This document shows positions 35,488-45,277 of a DNA stretch of 64,000 bases, one piece after another. The translations under genes were made by a program, and so were the position numbers. The stretch's first letter is position 1; the number at the start of each line of letters is the position of its first letter. Under the pieces are notes generated by a model, which saw only the letters and a list, made by a program, of their open reading frames with translations, had not been told where the DNA came from and ran no database searches. Source of the DNA: Dyadobacter jiangsuensis (GTDB lineage Bacteria; Bacteroidota; Bacteroidia; Cytophagales; Spirosomataceae); assembly GCF_003014695.1 (NCBI RefSeq), contig NZ_PYAS01000015.1:62001-126000 (forward strand). Direction: 5' to 3'.

Positions 35488-38394
35488 ATGCCATCATTCC
35501 TGAACCTCGTCGCCAAACGGATCCTGGCCAATCATACTTCGCTCGATCACGTGCAAATAGTGGTACCGACACGCCGGGCCGCATTTTTTCTTATGCAGGA
35601 GCTGGCGAGCGAGACTAGCGAAGCAATGATGAGCCCAGGCATTATGGCGATCGACGACTTCGTGGAAAGCATTTGCAGCCTGGAAATCGAAGATCCGGTG
35701 CACCTGCTCTTCGATTTGTACGAAACTTTCCGGGAAATAGACCCGGATGTACAGTTCGACCGCTTTATGGGCTGGGCATCGGTTTTGCTGAGCGATCTCG
35801 ACAAAATCGACCAGTACCTCGTCAAAACGGATTTTCTGTTTGAATACCTCTCGGAGGCACACGCGCTCGCTCGCTGGCAGGAAAGCCTTCCGGAAGGCAA
35901 GTCGCTGCAAGGAGAAGGCGGTTCCAAACAGTATTTCTCTCTTTTTGAGAATATCAATAAAGTATACCGGTCGTTCAGGCAGCGGCTGATCGCCAAAGGA
36001 AAGGCCTACCGGGGAATGGCCTACCGCGAGCTGGCCGAGGATATCGGCAGCCTCGCGGAAGCACGCCCGGAAGGCGAACGAATCTATTTTGCGGGTTTCA
36101 ATGCATTTACTACCTCGGAGCGGACGATCGTCACCGCTTTGATCAAAGCTAAAAAGGCTGAGGTACTATGGGATTCGGACCGCTATTATATGTCGGAGAA
36201 TACCGTGGTAGAGGCCGGCAAAAGCCTCCGCGAGTACCAGCGTAGCAAGGAATTCGGCGAATGGAACTGGACGGGTGACGACCTGCTTTCCACTGAAAAG
36301 CACATTACCATTTACGGCGTGCCTAATGCAACCCTGCAAACGAAAGTCGCGGGCGAGCTCTACCAGCAAATGAAGCGTTTTGATTCGGACGAGGAGCCCA
36401 TCCCGACCGCCATTGTCCTAGCCGACGAAAACCTGCTTCTCCCGATGCTGTATTCGCTGGATCAGGAGGTACGTGACCTGAACGTGACCATGGGGCTTTC
36501 GATGCGAAATTCACTGCTTTACACATTGGTCGACGGCATTTTTGAATTACAGCAAAATGTGGTGGAGTTCCGGACCAAGAGCGGTAAAATGATCCGTATC
36601 CCGAAATTCGGGCACAAATCCATTGACAAAATCCTCAACCACCCATTCATACGGCATTACGAGCACGTAGCGCTCACACCGCTCGAAGACGGGCAGACCA
36701 TCATCCAGCGAACGCTCCGCGAGATTACCGAAAGCAATCAGGTTTTCCTGAGCTCCGAAGAACTGGTCGCGCTGGGCGACAATCATCCATTGTTTCAAAT
36801 CCTCTTCACGCATTGGCAGAAAAACAATGCACAGCAGGTCATCCGCTCGTTTTACCAGCTGATCGAGCTCTTGCGGGAAGTTTACAAGGATTACAAGAAT
36901 GCGCTGGAAACCGAGTACCTCTATCTTTTTTACACATTACTCAAACAATTCGAGCAGACGATCGAAGAACGGGCGGAGCTGATTACGCTGCGAACACTGA
37001 AATCGTTCATGTTTGAGCTGATCCGGCAAACGCGCATTCCGTTCAGCGGCGAGCCAATCAGCAACCTGCAAATCATGGGGATGCTCGAAACCCGCGCGCT
37101 GGATTTCGAACGGATCATTATATTGTCCGTCAACGAAGGCACTATTCCGCAGGCGAAGCGGCAAAACTCCCTGATCCCCTTCGACGCGGCGCAAGCCGTG
37201 GGGCTACCGACGCACCAGCATCAGGAGGCGGTGATGTCTTACCATTTCTACCGGTTGCTGCAACGCGCTTCGGAAGTACATATTCTATACACGAGCACCA
37301 ACGACGCGCCGGGCGGAGGCGAAAAAAGCCGGTTTGTGAGGCAAATCGAATATGAATTGGCAGAGTACAATCCAAAGATCCGCATTGAGAACAAAACCGT
37401 CGTATTCGAAACGCAGCAACAGCAGGAGCTGGAAGAAGTTGTGCATAAGGACGACGCGCTGATAGCCGCCATCCGCGCCTACCTCGACGGCAAGGGCATT
37501 TACCCGACGCACCTCAATGAGTTTATCCGCTGCTCCATGCAGTTTTACCTCAAACATATTGCGGGTGTAAAGGAAAAAGAGGAAGTGGAGGAAGAATTGG
37601 GCATGGACAAGATCGGTACCTGGCTGCATGCGTCGCTGGAACGCCTCGACCATGAGTTTTTCCTGCTCGATAACGACCCGTCGGAAGAGCAGATCGCGAC
37701 TGTGCTACGTGAGGAGTTCGACCGGCTTTTCAAAGGCTACGTAACCGACCTGGGCCTCAACCGCATTTACTATCAGATCGGTGAGCAGCAGATTTTGACG
37801 TTCCTCCGCCATCATATGGCGCAAAAGCCCAGGAGGAAAATCCTCGCGGCCGAGCAACCGCTGCACACACGCATCCAGCTCGTGCTGCAAGGCGCGTACA
37901 CGCCCGTGCGCGTGGGCGGGAAGATCGACCGCATTGAGCTTGCGGAAGGCGGTACATTGTACGTGATGGACTACAAAACCGGCAGCGTGGAACTAACCGG
38001 CAAGCAAAAACTCGCCGACCCGGTAGGCCGCGAAGAAGTGATCCGCGTCGATCCCGACCGCAAAATGGGTTACGTGCGCCAGCTCTGGATTTACGAGTAC
38101 CTGATGTACCGCCGGATGAAGGAAGAAAACGGGCTGAAACTGCGGGGTACCACTTATAATTTTGGCGAATATGCCGTCAAATCGGGTTTTTACTCGTTCC
38201 GTGATCCGAAAAACCTCATTGCCAATCCGCTGGAAATCACCGAGCAACTGGCGCCGCAGGAATTCATCGAAAAATCGGAGGTTATATTAACGGATATCCT
38301 CAACGTAATGCTCGATCCGGACATACCTTTCCGCAAAACCGACGATCTGACAACCTGCCAATTTTGCGACTTCACCGGCATTTGCGGGCGGTAA
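35488..38394 (+). CDS. AddB-like helicase/PD-(D/E)XK nuclease protein with Fe-S cluster motif
   Basis: A 968-residue protein. The N-terminal half is a degenerate UvrD/Rep-like helicase region (VVPTRRAAFFLMQELA; IYFAGFNAFTTSERTIVTAL; ILSVNEGTIPQ). The C-terminal quarter is a RecB-type nuclease: GGKIDRIEL, then VMDYKTGS (Asp and Lys of the PD-(D/E)XK site). A cysteine in FIRCSMQFYLKHIAG together with CQFCDFTGIC at the very end (C-x2-C-x5-C) makes the 4Fe-4S pattern of AddB nucleases. It should partner an AddA-like helicase, outside the window, in double-strand-break end processing. Confidence 0.9.
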   Translation: MPSFLNLVAKRILANHTSLDHVQIVVPTRRAAFFLMQELASETSEAMMSPGIMAIDDFVESICSLEIEDPVHLLFDLYETFREIDPDVQFDRFMGWASVLLSDLDKIDQYLVKTDFLFEYLSEAHALARWQESLPEGKSLQGEGGSKQYFSLFENINKVYRSFRQRLIAKGKAYRGMAYRELAEDIGSLAEARPEGERIYFAGFNAFTTSERTIVTALIKAKKAEVLWDSDRYYMSENTVVEAGKSLREYQRSKEFGEWNWTGDDLLSTEKHITIYGVPNATLQTKVAGELYQQMKRFDSDEEPIPTAIVLADENLLLPMLYSLDQEVRDLNVTMGLSMRNSLLYTLVDGIFELQQNVVEFRTKSGKMIRIPKFGHKSIDKILNHPFIRHYEHVALTPLEDGQTIIQRTLREITESNQVFLSSEELVALGDNHPLFQILFTHWQKNNAQQVIRSFYQLIELLREVYKDYKNALETEYLYLFYTLLKQFEQTIEERAELITLRTLKSFMFELIRQTRIPFSGEPISNLQIMGMLETRALDFERIIILSVNEGTIPQAKRQNSLIPFDAAQAVGLPTHQHQEAVMSYHFYRLLQRASEVHILYTSTNDAPGGGEKSRFVRQIEYELAEYNPKIRIENKTVVFETQQQQELEEVVHKDDALIAAIRAYLDGKGIYPTHLNEFIRCSMQFYLKHIAGVKEKEEVEEELGMDKIGTWLHASLERLDHEFFLLDNDPSEEQIATVLREEFDRLFKGYVTDLGLNRIYYQIGEQQILTFLRHHMAQKPRRKILAAEQPLHTRIQLVLQGAYTPVRVGGKIDRIELAEGGTLYVMDYKTGSVELTGKQKLADPVGREEVIRVDPDRKMGYVRQLWIYEYLMYRRMKEENGLKLRGTTYNFGEYAVKSGFYSFRDPKNLIANPLEITEQLAPQEFIEKSEVILTDILNVMLDPDIPFRKTDDLTTCQFCDFTGICGR

Positions 38395-38474
38395 TCTACC
38401 GCTTGAAAAATAGCCGCAAAGCCTTGCAACCATTGCCCGAACAAAGCGATCTCTTCTAAAAAATCGTTTACGGT

Positions 38475-38615
38475 ATGATCGTTGTAGCAAAATTGACCCT
38501 CTTCATGATCTGGCTAATGGCCTTTGTCGTCACCTGCCTCGTCGTAGGCATTACGTTCCCCGTGATTGTCCTGTTCGACAAGTTTCAATTGCACTTCAAA
38601 GAAGTATCCTTATAA
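38475..38615 (+). CDS. small single-span membrane protein, 46 residues
   Basis: ATG at 38475, TAA at 38613-38615. One long hydrophobic segment (LTLFMIWLMAFVVTCLVVGI plus TFPVIVL) is followed by a short charged tail (DKFQLHFKEVSL). It lies 80 bp after the nuclease gene and 28 bp before a hairpin terminator on the same strand, the usual position of a real short gene. Function unknown. Confidence 0.6.
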   Translation: MIVVAKLTLFMIWLMAFVVTCLVVGITFPVIVLFDKFQLHFKEVSL

Positions 38616-38643
38616 TACCAAATCGAAATGCCTCTCAAAAAAT

Positions 38644-38675
38644 AAAGGCGGATAAGTGATCTCATCCGCCTTTTT
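38644..38675. terminator. bidirectional terminator between convergent genes
   Basis: A 10-bp stem, AAAGGCGGAT/ATCCGCCTTT, with T tracts on the right and A tracts on the left, between the small membrane ORF and the convergent lipoprotein gene. Confidence 0.75.
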
Positions 38676-38693
38676 GCTGCATCGTCAATGCCG

Positions 38694-39173
38694 CTATTTC
38701 TTTTTGAATTCCAGGTATACTTCCTCGTTCGGCGCACCGCTGCTCGCCTCCGATGATTTCAGGGTAATGTTGATCTGCGACACCCCGCTCCCATTCACGA
38801 TCCGGCTGCCGAGGCCGCTCAACCGAACGCTCAGGGCCTCTCCTGTGTTTTGAGTCACATTTACTTTCTCATTCACCTCGAAGTTATCCTGCGCAGTGGT
38901 TTTCACTTCTACCAGTGGATATTCCTGTGTGAGGTTAATGGTAGTACCCGATATCGTGACCTTTGTTGCTTTAGTGTATTTAATGTTCAACTTGTTTTTC
39001 GCTTCGGTGGTGATGTCCCATTTATAATTGCTGGTGATCCCTCCCTCTACGGTGGTGGTTTCATAAACTCCTACAAAGCTTGTTGCATAATCCGTTTCCG
39101 GCTCAGGGTCCTTCTTGTCGTCCTTACAAGCGCCCATTAGTAGTACCAGACAGCAAAAAATCAGCTTTTTCAT
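38694..39173 (-). CDS. lipoprotein of unknown function (lipocalin-like size)
   Basis: A 159-residue lipoprotein (MKKLIFCCLVLLMGACKDDK; lipobox MGAC). An acidic linker follows, then an all-beta mature domain with repeated Thr-rich strands (FVGVYETTTVEGG, YKWDITTEAKNKLNIKY, TINLTQEYPLVEVKTTAQD). Size and strand pattern are compatible with lipocalin-like or similar small beta-barrels of Bacteroidota, but I do not recognise a family. Monocistronic, between a terminator and the dehydratase gene. Confidence 0.7.
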   Translation of the reverse strand: MKKLIFCCLVLLMGACKDDKKDPEPETDYATSFVGVYETTTVEGGITSNYKWDITTEAKNKLNIKYTKATKVTISGTTINLTQEYPLVEVKTTAQDNFEVNEKVNVTQNTGEALSVRLSGLGSRIVNGSGVSQINITLKSSEASSGAPNEEVYLEFKKK

Positions 39174-39292
39174 ACTTCAATTTTAAGAGTAAACAATTTT
39201 CAAATATAAACACGCATCCTAAATTTCCTACTATAACGGCACTGCCCCGGGATACGCATATCGGGGCAATAATTTATTCATTTCAAACCATT

Positions 39293-40246
39293 TCAAAACG
39301 GCAGCCTTCCCAGGTCGACATTGCCTCCGGAAATAATAATACCCACCTTTTTTCCTTCAAAAACAGCCTTGTTTTTCAAAACGGCGGCAGTGGATACCGC
39401 CCCCGAGGGCTCCACGACAATCTTCATCCGCTCCCACAAATAGCGCATTGCCTGAATGATCTCCTCGTCGGAAACCGTAAAAATATCGGTTACCTCTGCC
39501 TTGATGATCGGGAAAGTTTTGTCGCCCAGGTACGTGAGCAGACCGTCCGCAATGGTGTTCACATAGGGCGCCTTTTCGATCTTATCGCTTCTGAAAGACA
39601 GCACGGCGTCCGCGGCACCCTCGGGCTCGCCCGCGTACACCTGCGTGTGCGGGGAAAAGTATTTGGCCGATAGCGCAGTCCCACTCAGCAGGCCCCCACC
39701 ACCTACCGGTGCGATAATCGCATCCAGGGTCACGGTTAAGTCCTCGATCAGCTCCTTCGCAGCGGTTGCCTGTCCGGTAATCACCTCGTAGTTGTTGAAT
39801 GGGTGTATAAAAGTGGCTCCCGTGCGGGCGACGATCTCGTCCACCGTTCCTTGCCGGTCTTCCGGGGTGTTTTTACAAAAAGTAATGGTGGCTCCATAAC
39901 CTTCCACGGCGGCTATCTTTACTTTCGGCGAATTGTCGGGCATGACGATGTAGCACTTTGCTCCCACCTTCTGCGCCGAGAACGCGATCGCCTGCGCGTG
40001 ATTGCCCGACGAATGCGTAATGACGCCGTTTGCCAGCTGTTCCGCCGATAATGACAGCACCGCATTCAGCCCGCCCCTCGCCTTGAACGCGCCGATCTTT
40101 TGCAGGTTTTCACATTTGAAATACAATTCTGCACCCGACAGCTCATTCAGGAATTGCGACGTGAAAACAGGCGTGTGATGAATGTAGGGTTTGACGAGCG
40201 CGTGCGCGGCCTCGATGGTTGCTCTGGTAGGTACAGTTCCTGTCAT
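39293..40246 (-). CDS. PLP-dependent threonine/serine dehydratase-like enzyme
   Basis: A 317-residue fold-type II PLP enzyme without the C-terminal ACT domain of biosynthetic IlvA. The PLP lysine is Lys55 in QKIGAFKARGG. The substrate loop is SSGNHAQAIAF and the phosphate-binding glycine loop is PVGGGGLLSG; the C-terminal VEPSGAVSTAAVL is also typical. This group includes catabolic threonine dehydratase, serine racemase and threo-3-hydroxyaspartate ammonia-lyase, which cannot be told apart by eye. No neighbouring amino-acid genes help decide. Confidence 0.88.
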   Translation of the reverse strand: MTGTVPTRATIEAAHALVKPYIHHTPVFTSQFLNELSGAELYFKCENLQKIGAFKARGGLNAVLSLSAEQLANGVITHSSGNHAQAIAFSAQKVGAKCYIVMPDNSPKVKIAAVEGYGATITFCKNTPEDRQGTVDEIVARTGATFIHPFNNYEVITGQATAAKELIEDLTVTLDAIIAPVGGGGLLSGTALSAKYFSPHTQVYAGEPEGAADAVLSFRSDKIEKAPYVNTIADGLLTYLGDKTFPIIKAEVTDIFTVSDEEIIQAMRYLWERMKIVVEPSGAVSTAAVLKNKAVFEGKKVGIIISGGNVDLGRLPF

Positions 40247-40278
40247 AGGGATGTGTATTATGAAAATTGTTCCTGCAA

Positions 40279-40317
40279 TAAAAAGAAAAAGGGCCCGTCT
40301 TGTTACCGACGGACCCT
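40279..40317 (-). terminator. terminator downstream of the OmpA-family gene
   Basis: On the minus strand, stem AGGGTCCGTC/GACGGGCCCT (one G-T pair) with an eight-base loop is followed by a T-rich tract, 26 bp after the OmpA-family stop. Confidence 0.75.
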
Positions 40318-40342
40318 CATCTGAAAAATTTATCAGTTTACC

Positions 40343-41230
40343 TTATTTACCAGCGTTTGGTGTGTAAAGGTTGAAGAACTGATCCAATTTCGGCGTAATG
40401 ATGATTTCCGTACGACGGTTCAGGCTGCGGTTAGGCGCTGAATCGTTAGCCACTTTGGGGAGATATTCTCCACGGCCACCGGCGATCATACGAACCGGCT
40501 CAACACCGTATTTCTTTTGCAGCGTACGTGCAACAGCCGTTGCGCGCAATACTGAAAGATCCCAGTTATCAGCTACTTTATCAGTTGCGATAGGTACATT
40601 ATCCGTGTGACCTTCGATCAGGATTTCGATTTCTTTGTAGTCATTCAGGATTTTCGCCACTTTGCCTAACACGTTATCAGCTGCTGAGTTGATAACCGAG
40701 CTTCCCGAACGGAAAAGCATCTTGTCGGAAAGAGAAACGTAAACCACGCCTTTTTTAACTTCGATCTGAACGTCTTCATCGCTAACATCAGCCAATGAAC
40801 GTTTCAGGTTCAGTACCAGCGCCATATTCAAAGAATCTTTGTGCTGGATGCTTTTGTTCAGGTCGCGGATCTGGGCACCTTGCTGGTCCATCATCGCGAG
40901 TGACTTCTTGATGCTTTCCGAACCTTCTTTCGAGATTACCGAAAGGTCCGACATACGATCAAGAAGGTTGTTGTTGTTCTTTTTAAGGAATTCAACCTGT
41001 TCTTCCAGCTCCTTCATCTTCGCGTTTTTGCTGGTCAGTTCGTCATTTTTTGCCTTCAAATCATTATTCAAGCTAGCAGTTCTGCTATCACAATCATTCA
41101 GGTCGGCTCTTGCTTTGTCCAGTTGGATTTGGATCTCATTGGCTTGCTTCTGTGCGGAAAGCAATTTTTTCTTGCTGGCACATGAGCCCAGTACAAAGAG
41201 CATAGCAACGGCTAAAAGCGTTTGTTTCAT
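40343..41230 (-). CDS. OmpA-family lipoprotein with coiled coil
   Basis: A 295-residue protein: lipoprotein signal (MKQTLLAVAMLFVLGSC), a long coiled coil (about 20-115, SAQKQANEIQIQLDKARADL and MKELEEQVEFLKKNNNNL), and a C-terminal OmpA/MotB peptidoglycan-binding domain. In that domain, ILIEGHTDNVPIATDKVADN, LSVLRATAVARTL and NRSLNRRTEIII carry the conserved Asp and Arg for diaminopimelate binding. It should tether the outer membrane to peptidoglycan. Monocistronic with its own terminator. Confidence 0.93.
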   Translation of the reverse strand: MKQTLLAVAMLFVLGSCASKKKLLSAQKQANEIQIQLDKARADLNDCDSRTASLNNDLKAKNDELTSKNAKMKELEEQVEFLKKNNNNLLDRMSDLSVISKEGSESIKKSLAMMDQQGAQIRDLNKSIQHKDSLNMALVLNLKRSLADVSDEDVQIEVKKGVVYVSLSDKMLFRSGSSVINSAADNVLGKVAKILNDYKEIEILIEGHTDNVPIATDKVADNWDLSVLRATAVARTLQKKYGVEPVRMIAGGRGEYLPKVANDSAPNRSLNRRTEIIITPKLDQFFNLYTPNAGK

Positions 41231-41363
41231 AATCGTCTAGGGTTGTTAAAAATAGATAAACACTGTTAAGTAAAACATTTGGTAACTACACTGATCGCTA
41301 TCAATAATCGAGCCACAAACACTAAAAGTCGCCGCTCGGGGTGCTTTCAAAACGCGAAAGTAC

Positions 41364-41404
41364 AAAAAAAGGGAACAATGTCGTACCGACACTTTCCCTT
41401 TTTC
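41364..41404 (-). terminator. terminator downstream of the GLPGLI gene
   Basis: Long hairpin with arms AAAAAGGGAAAGTGTCG and CGACATTGTTCCCTTTTT on the minus strand, with one or two mismatches, followed by T residues, 23 bp after the stop codon. Confidence 0.75.
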
Positions 41405-41426
41405 GCAATGTAATATAGTATTTTAC

Positions 41427-42176
41427 CTAATAAGGCATCGACCAGAACGGATTTCTGCGCGCCTTAATGCTGTCACGAATGTGTACGGACACAATATCCT
41501 CGTATTGCTTATTGTTAATTTTGCGCCCTTTTATTTTTTTCGGAAGATTAATATCCTCTGCGGCAACCGGTTTCATTTTGATATCGATGGCGCTGATCAC
41601 AATGTCGCCGTCATTGATATCCAGTTCAAGAATCATCCCCGGTAAGCCGGTGTACATTTCCGGCCCGCCCGAAACCGGCAGGTCATTGGCGAACCATGCC
41701 GTGATCTTCTGGTTTTTGATCGTATCCTCCGTAACGGCCATCATACACATACGCCCTGCCACCTCTTTGATCTTGTTCATCACTTTCCAGCTCGGCGCTT
41801 TCAGCGAATCCTCTATCACGTAGGTCTTACCCAGCATACCAATAATGTCCGTCCTGGTCTCTTTCTCGAAATTCCGATAAATCTTGTAATCCGCCTCGGA
41901 CCACGACCAGCCGTGCTCATTCTCAATCACCTTGGGATAACCATAAAAACTCTGCTTCTCGTTGAAATACAGGGTCATTTTTTGCTTGTACTCGTCGTTT
42001 TTGCCCCAGGTCTGCTTCATCCGGTCTTTTTCTTCATTGCTGAGGAAGCTCAGGCGGGAGTTGATCTTTGTCCAGTAATACACCCTTTCATAGGTGATTT
42101 CCCCTTCCAGGCTTTGTGCAAATAATGGCGCGGATGCAATCGCCATCATGAATATCCATATTCTGATTGTTCTCAT
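41427..42176 (-). CDS. GLPGLI family protein
   Basis: A 249-residue secreted protein with a signal peptide (IFMMAIASAPLFAQ). It contains the family signature PEMYTGLPGMILELDINDG, together with the usual preceding ITAWFANDLPVSGGP. Members are periplasmic or outer-membrane-associated in Bacteroidota and have no known biochemical function. It follows the large outer-membrane barrel gene by 18 bp, a very common pairing in these bacteria, so they presumably act together. Confidence 0.93.
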   Translation of the reverse strand: MRTIRIWIFMMAIASAPLFAQSLEGEITYERVYYWTKINSRLSFLSNEEKDRMKQTWGKNDEYKQKMTLYFNEKQSFYGYPKVIENEHGWSWSEADYKIYRNFEKETRTDIIGMLGKTYVIEDSLKAPSWKVMNKIKEVAGRMCMMAVTEDTIKNQKITAWFANDLPVSGGPEMYTGLPGMILELDINDGDIVISAIDIKMKPVAAEDINLPKKIKGRKINNKQYEDIVSVHIRDSIKARRNPFWSMPY

Positions 42177-42194
42177 GACTTGGTTTATAACTGA

Positions 42195-44996
42195 TTAATA
42201 GAATCCACTGCGTTTTACGGAAGCCGTCATACCGCGCATGTTATAGGTAAAGCTCAGCATGAAATACCGCGACAATGTTGTCACACGACGCTCGGAATAA
42301 TAGTTCTGACTGGTATTCTGGCTGATACCCAGGTTTCTTTTGAACACGTCGTTCGCAGTAAGACGGATTTCGCCTTTTTTGTTTTTCAAGATCAATTTGT
42401 AAACCGAAAGCGTCAGAATAGGCACCTGCTGGTTGAAACCGAACTGGTCGTTTTTATAAGTCCGGTAATTGAGGCGGCCGTTGAAGTAAATCTCTTTCGG
42501 CATCTTGATATTCATGTCCGCATTGTAATTCGCATTAAAAATCTTCTGGTTCTGATTCGTGTTGATCGAATACTTTGTCTCACTGATATTCCAGTTGGCA
42601 TTGGTATAAAGTGTAAACACATCGCTCGGCGTCAGATCCAGGCGTGCACCAAAGTTGTAGCCATCTGTATTCGTCTCGTTTTTGATATTGTTAATATAAG
42701 TCAGGTTATTACTGAAATTAATACCTGTATTCACACCAAATGTCGCCTTCGTTTTCTTTAACGGGAACCCGAACCCGATGTAGGTACCGTAATTGTTCCC
42801 TCCGCTGATGTTCATCGGTTTGGTAGTCGTCACGAGGTCGGCGCTGATCGTGCGGTTGTACACGATCTGGTCTTCATTGTAATTGTAATATGCATTGATA
42901 TACAAGTTGGTGAAGCTCGCCGGGTTGAACATATTGAAACCTGCGTATGCGTTGTGGGTCGTCTGCGGGATCAGGTCCGGGTTACCCTCCACAATATAAA
43001 GCGGGTTGCTATTGTCCACAATTGGTTGCAGGTCGGTAATAGACGGCTCCCGCACGTTGAGGCCGTACTCCGCATAGAGATACTTGTTGTTTTTCAGGCT
43101 GTAATTCAATGAAACGTTCGGTACCAGCTTTTTGAATGTCCGGTCCACACGGGTCAGATTCTGCTGCGACTCGTCGAGTGCAAACTTGCCTTTCAGGTCA
43201 AATTGCACGCCCGCGATCCCTAGTGCCAGGTTCAGTCCCTTGTGCGAATAGCGTACGCTGGTTCCGAGTCGGTTAAAGGTAAAGTCATTGGTGTAATAAC
43301 GCGTCAGGAACGGGTTCACCTTATCCTCAATACCCTCTACATCAAAAACATCCCGGTCGACTTTGTCCTTCCGCATGCTGTAATTGTAGAACGTCTCCCA
43401 GAAAAACTTCTTGGCAAAAGGCTCGACATACGACAAGCTGCCTTTGAAATTCCCGCGCGTGCTCTCGGTTTGCTGTAACTGGTTGATGACGCTGTTCTTC
43501 GTAGAATCCTGCAAGAACAGGTTCACCGAGTTCTGACGGCGATCTTCATCCGAATTATTGATATTATAACCCACGCTCGCCGCGAAGTTCCGTCCCTTTT
43601 TCTTGAACTTATGACGGTAGAGCAGCAAATTGGCCATGGCAAACGAGTTATAATCGCTCAGGTTCTTCACATCCGACCGGTTCGTAAGCATACCCTCGTT
43701 GCGATACGACTGCGTTTCACTCGAATAGTCGTTATCGCCGCTATTGATCCGCGAGTTGCTGATCAGAATCAGCGTGTTGAGCGAGTCGATATTGTGCTCG
43801 AACCGGAACGCAGGGCGATGATTGCCGGTAAAACCGAGCGTTTTGTTTTTACCTGCGGTGATATAGGAATCATTTGTCAGGAAGTTCTCCGAGCTTGTCT
43901 GCACATCCGTAACCGCACGCGTCGAATTATAAAAATAGCTGGTACTCAACTTGGTCTTCTTGGTATCGAAGTTGTAGTTAGCACCGCCCGCCCAGTTTTT
44001 GGTAAAACCTTCGGAGCCTTGTCCGCCCCAGTTGGGCTGGATCGTAATGTCGTCGCCACCATAGTAACGGCCGCTGCTGAAACCGAAATCGCCGTCATCG
44101 CCCCAGTTGAACGACTGACTGCCTTTAAAATCCTGGTAGTCATTTCGTGCAATACCCGACTGGTTGGTATTGTTTCCAAATCCAAGCACCGCAAACTGCT
44201 GCTTTTCATCGAAACGGTTGTAACTCACCTTGCCTTCGAGCCGAGAATCCGTTCCGACACCCGCCACGGCTTTACCGAAGCCGCCCTTTTTATGGCTGTC
44301 TTTCAATTCGAGGTTCATGGTTTTCTCGCGCTTGCCGTCGTCAACGCCTGTCGCTTTGGCCTGCTCTGTCTTGCCATTAAAAACCTGCACTTTGTTAATG
44401 GCCTCAGCCGGAAGGTTTTTGGTGGCCATCTTCGGATCGTCGCCAAAAAAGCGCTTACCGTCTACCGTTACACGTTTGATCTCTTCACCCTGTGCGCGGA
44501 TGTTACCGTCGCCATCTACCTGCACGCCGGGGAGCTTGCGCAGAAGGTCCTCCACTGAGGAGCCTGGTGGTACTTTAAATGCTTTCGCGTCAAATTCGAC
44601 CGTATCGCCCCGTATGCTCAGCGGCGCCCTGGCGGTTTTGATTACCACCTCGTACAATTCTTTTTGCAGGACCTTCATTTTGGCCTTACCAATATCCACA
44701 ACATCCTGATTTTTAGGATCTATAATCTCCTGATAAGGTACATAACCCACGTAGGATACTTTAAAAATGTAAGTCGCACGTTTGAGATTCTTCATTTCGA
44801 AAGACCCGTCTTTGGCAGTTCTTCCGAAATTGACGAGCGAGGAGTCTTTGGGGAGCAGCAACATGATCGTCGCTTCGGGTAGTATCGTCCCGGAGGTGTC
44901 GGTGACGGTTCCTTTTAACGTAAATCGCCCTCCGGTCTGCGCGTGCGCAGCGAGCATGGGAAGGCATAACCATAACAGAAGTAGGATTTTTTTCAA
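42195..44996 (-). CDS. TonB-receptor-like outer-membrane beta-barrel protein
   Basis: About 933 residues. I choose the TTG at 44996, which gives a compact signal peptide (KKILLLLWLCLPMLAAHAQ); the frame extends to 45056 but only with unrelated residues. A carboxypeptidase-regulatory-like domain (LKGTVTDTSGTILPEATIML) is followed by a plug-like domain (SVEDLLRKLPGVQVDGDGNI, VKRVTVDGKRFFGDDPKMAT-like KRVTVDGKRFFGDDP) and a large barrel of the OMP_b-brl family. It lacks a SusD partner. Paired with the GLPGLI gene 18 bp downstream. Confidence 0.9.
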   Translation of the reverse strand: MKKILLLLWLCLPMLAAHAQTGGRFTLKGTVTDTSGTILPEATIMLLLPKDSSLVNFGRTAKDGSFEMKNLKRATYIFKVSYVGYVPYQEIIDPKNQDVVDIGKAKMKVLQKELYEVVIKTARAPLSIRGDTVEFDAKAFKVPPGSSVEDLLRKLPGVQVDGDGNIRAQGEEIKRVTVDGKRFFGDDPKMATKNLPAEAINKVQVFNGKTEQAKATGVDDGKREKTMNLELKDSHKKGGFGKAVAGVGTDSRLEGKVSYNRFDEKQQFAVLGFGNNTNQSGIARNDYQDFKGSQSFNWGDDGDFGFSSGRYYGGDDITIQPNWGGQGSEGFTKNWAGGANYNFDTKKTKLSTSYFYNSTRAVTDVQTSSENFLTNDSYITAGKNKTLGFTGNHRPAFRFEHNIDSLNTLILISNSRINSGDNDYSSETQSYRNEGMLTNRSDVKNLSDYNSFAMANLLLYRHKFKKKGRNFAASVGYNINNSDEDRRQNSVNLFLQDSTKNSVINQLQQTESTRGNFKGSLSYVEPFAKKFFWETFYNYSMRKDKVDRDVFDVEGIEDKVNPFLTRYYTNDFTFNRLGTSVRYSHKGLNLALGIAGVQFDLKGKFALDESQQNLTRVDRTFKKLVPNVSLNYSLKNNKYLYAEYGLNVREPSITDLQPIVDNSNPLYIVEGNPDLIPQTTHNAYAGFNMFNPASFTNLYINAYYNYNEDQIVYNRTISADLVTTTKPMNISGGNNYGTYIGFGFPLKKTKATFGVNTGINFSNNLTYINNIKNETNTDGYNFGARLDLTPSDVFTLYTNANWNISETKYSINTNQNQKIFNANYNADMNIKMPKEIYFNGRLNYRTYKNDQFGFNQQVPILTLSVYKLILKNKKGEIRLTANDVFKRNLGISQNTSQNYYSERRVTTLSRYFMLSFTYNMRGMTASVKRSGFY

Positions 44997-45277
44997 GGCT
45001 AGTTTTTGGTGGTTATGTGAGTAGAGGTTTGTAACTGGGGCACTACATTTTTGCAATTATAGAGAATGCAAATCAAGTTTACAACTAAAAATATAGTTAA
45101 AACCTGATTTTATATCGAATTGAGAAATATTTAACTTTTATTAAGAATAACAACTGTGAAAGTACTCTTTTTGGTATATATAAGTTACTTTAATTCGATA
45201 AATTTTTTGTTAAATTATTCCCAGCTGGATTTCATTGACCATATTTGCCCTCTAGTTGTTATTGTTTTAGTGTTGAA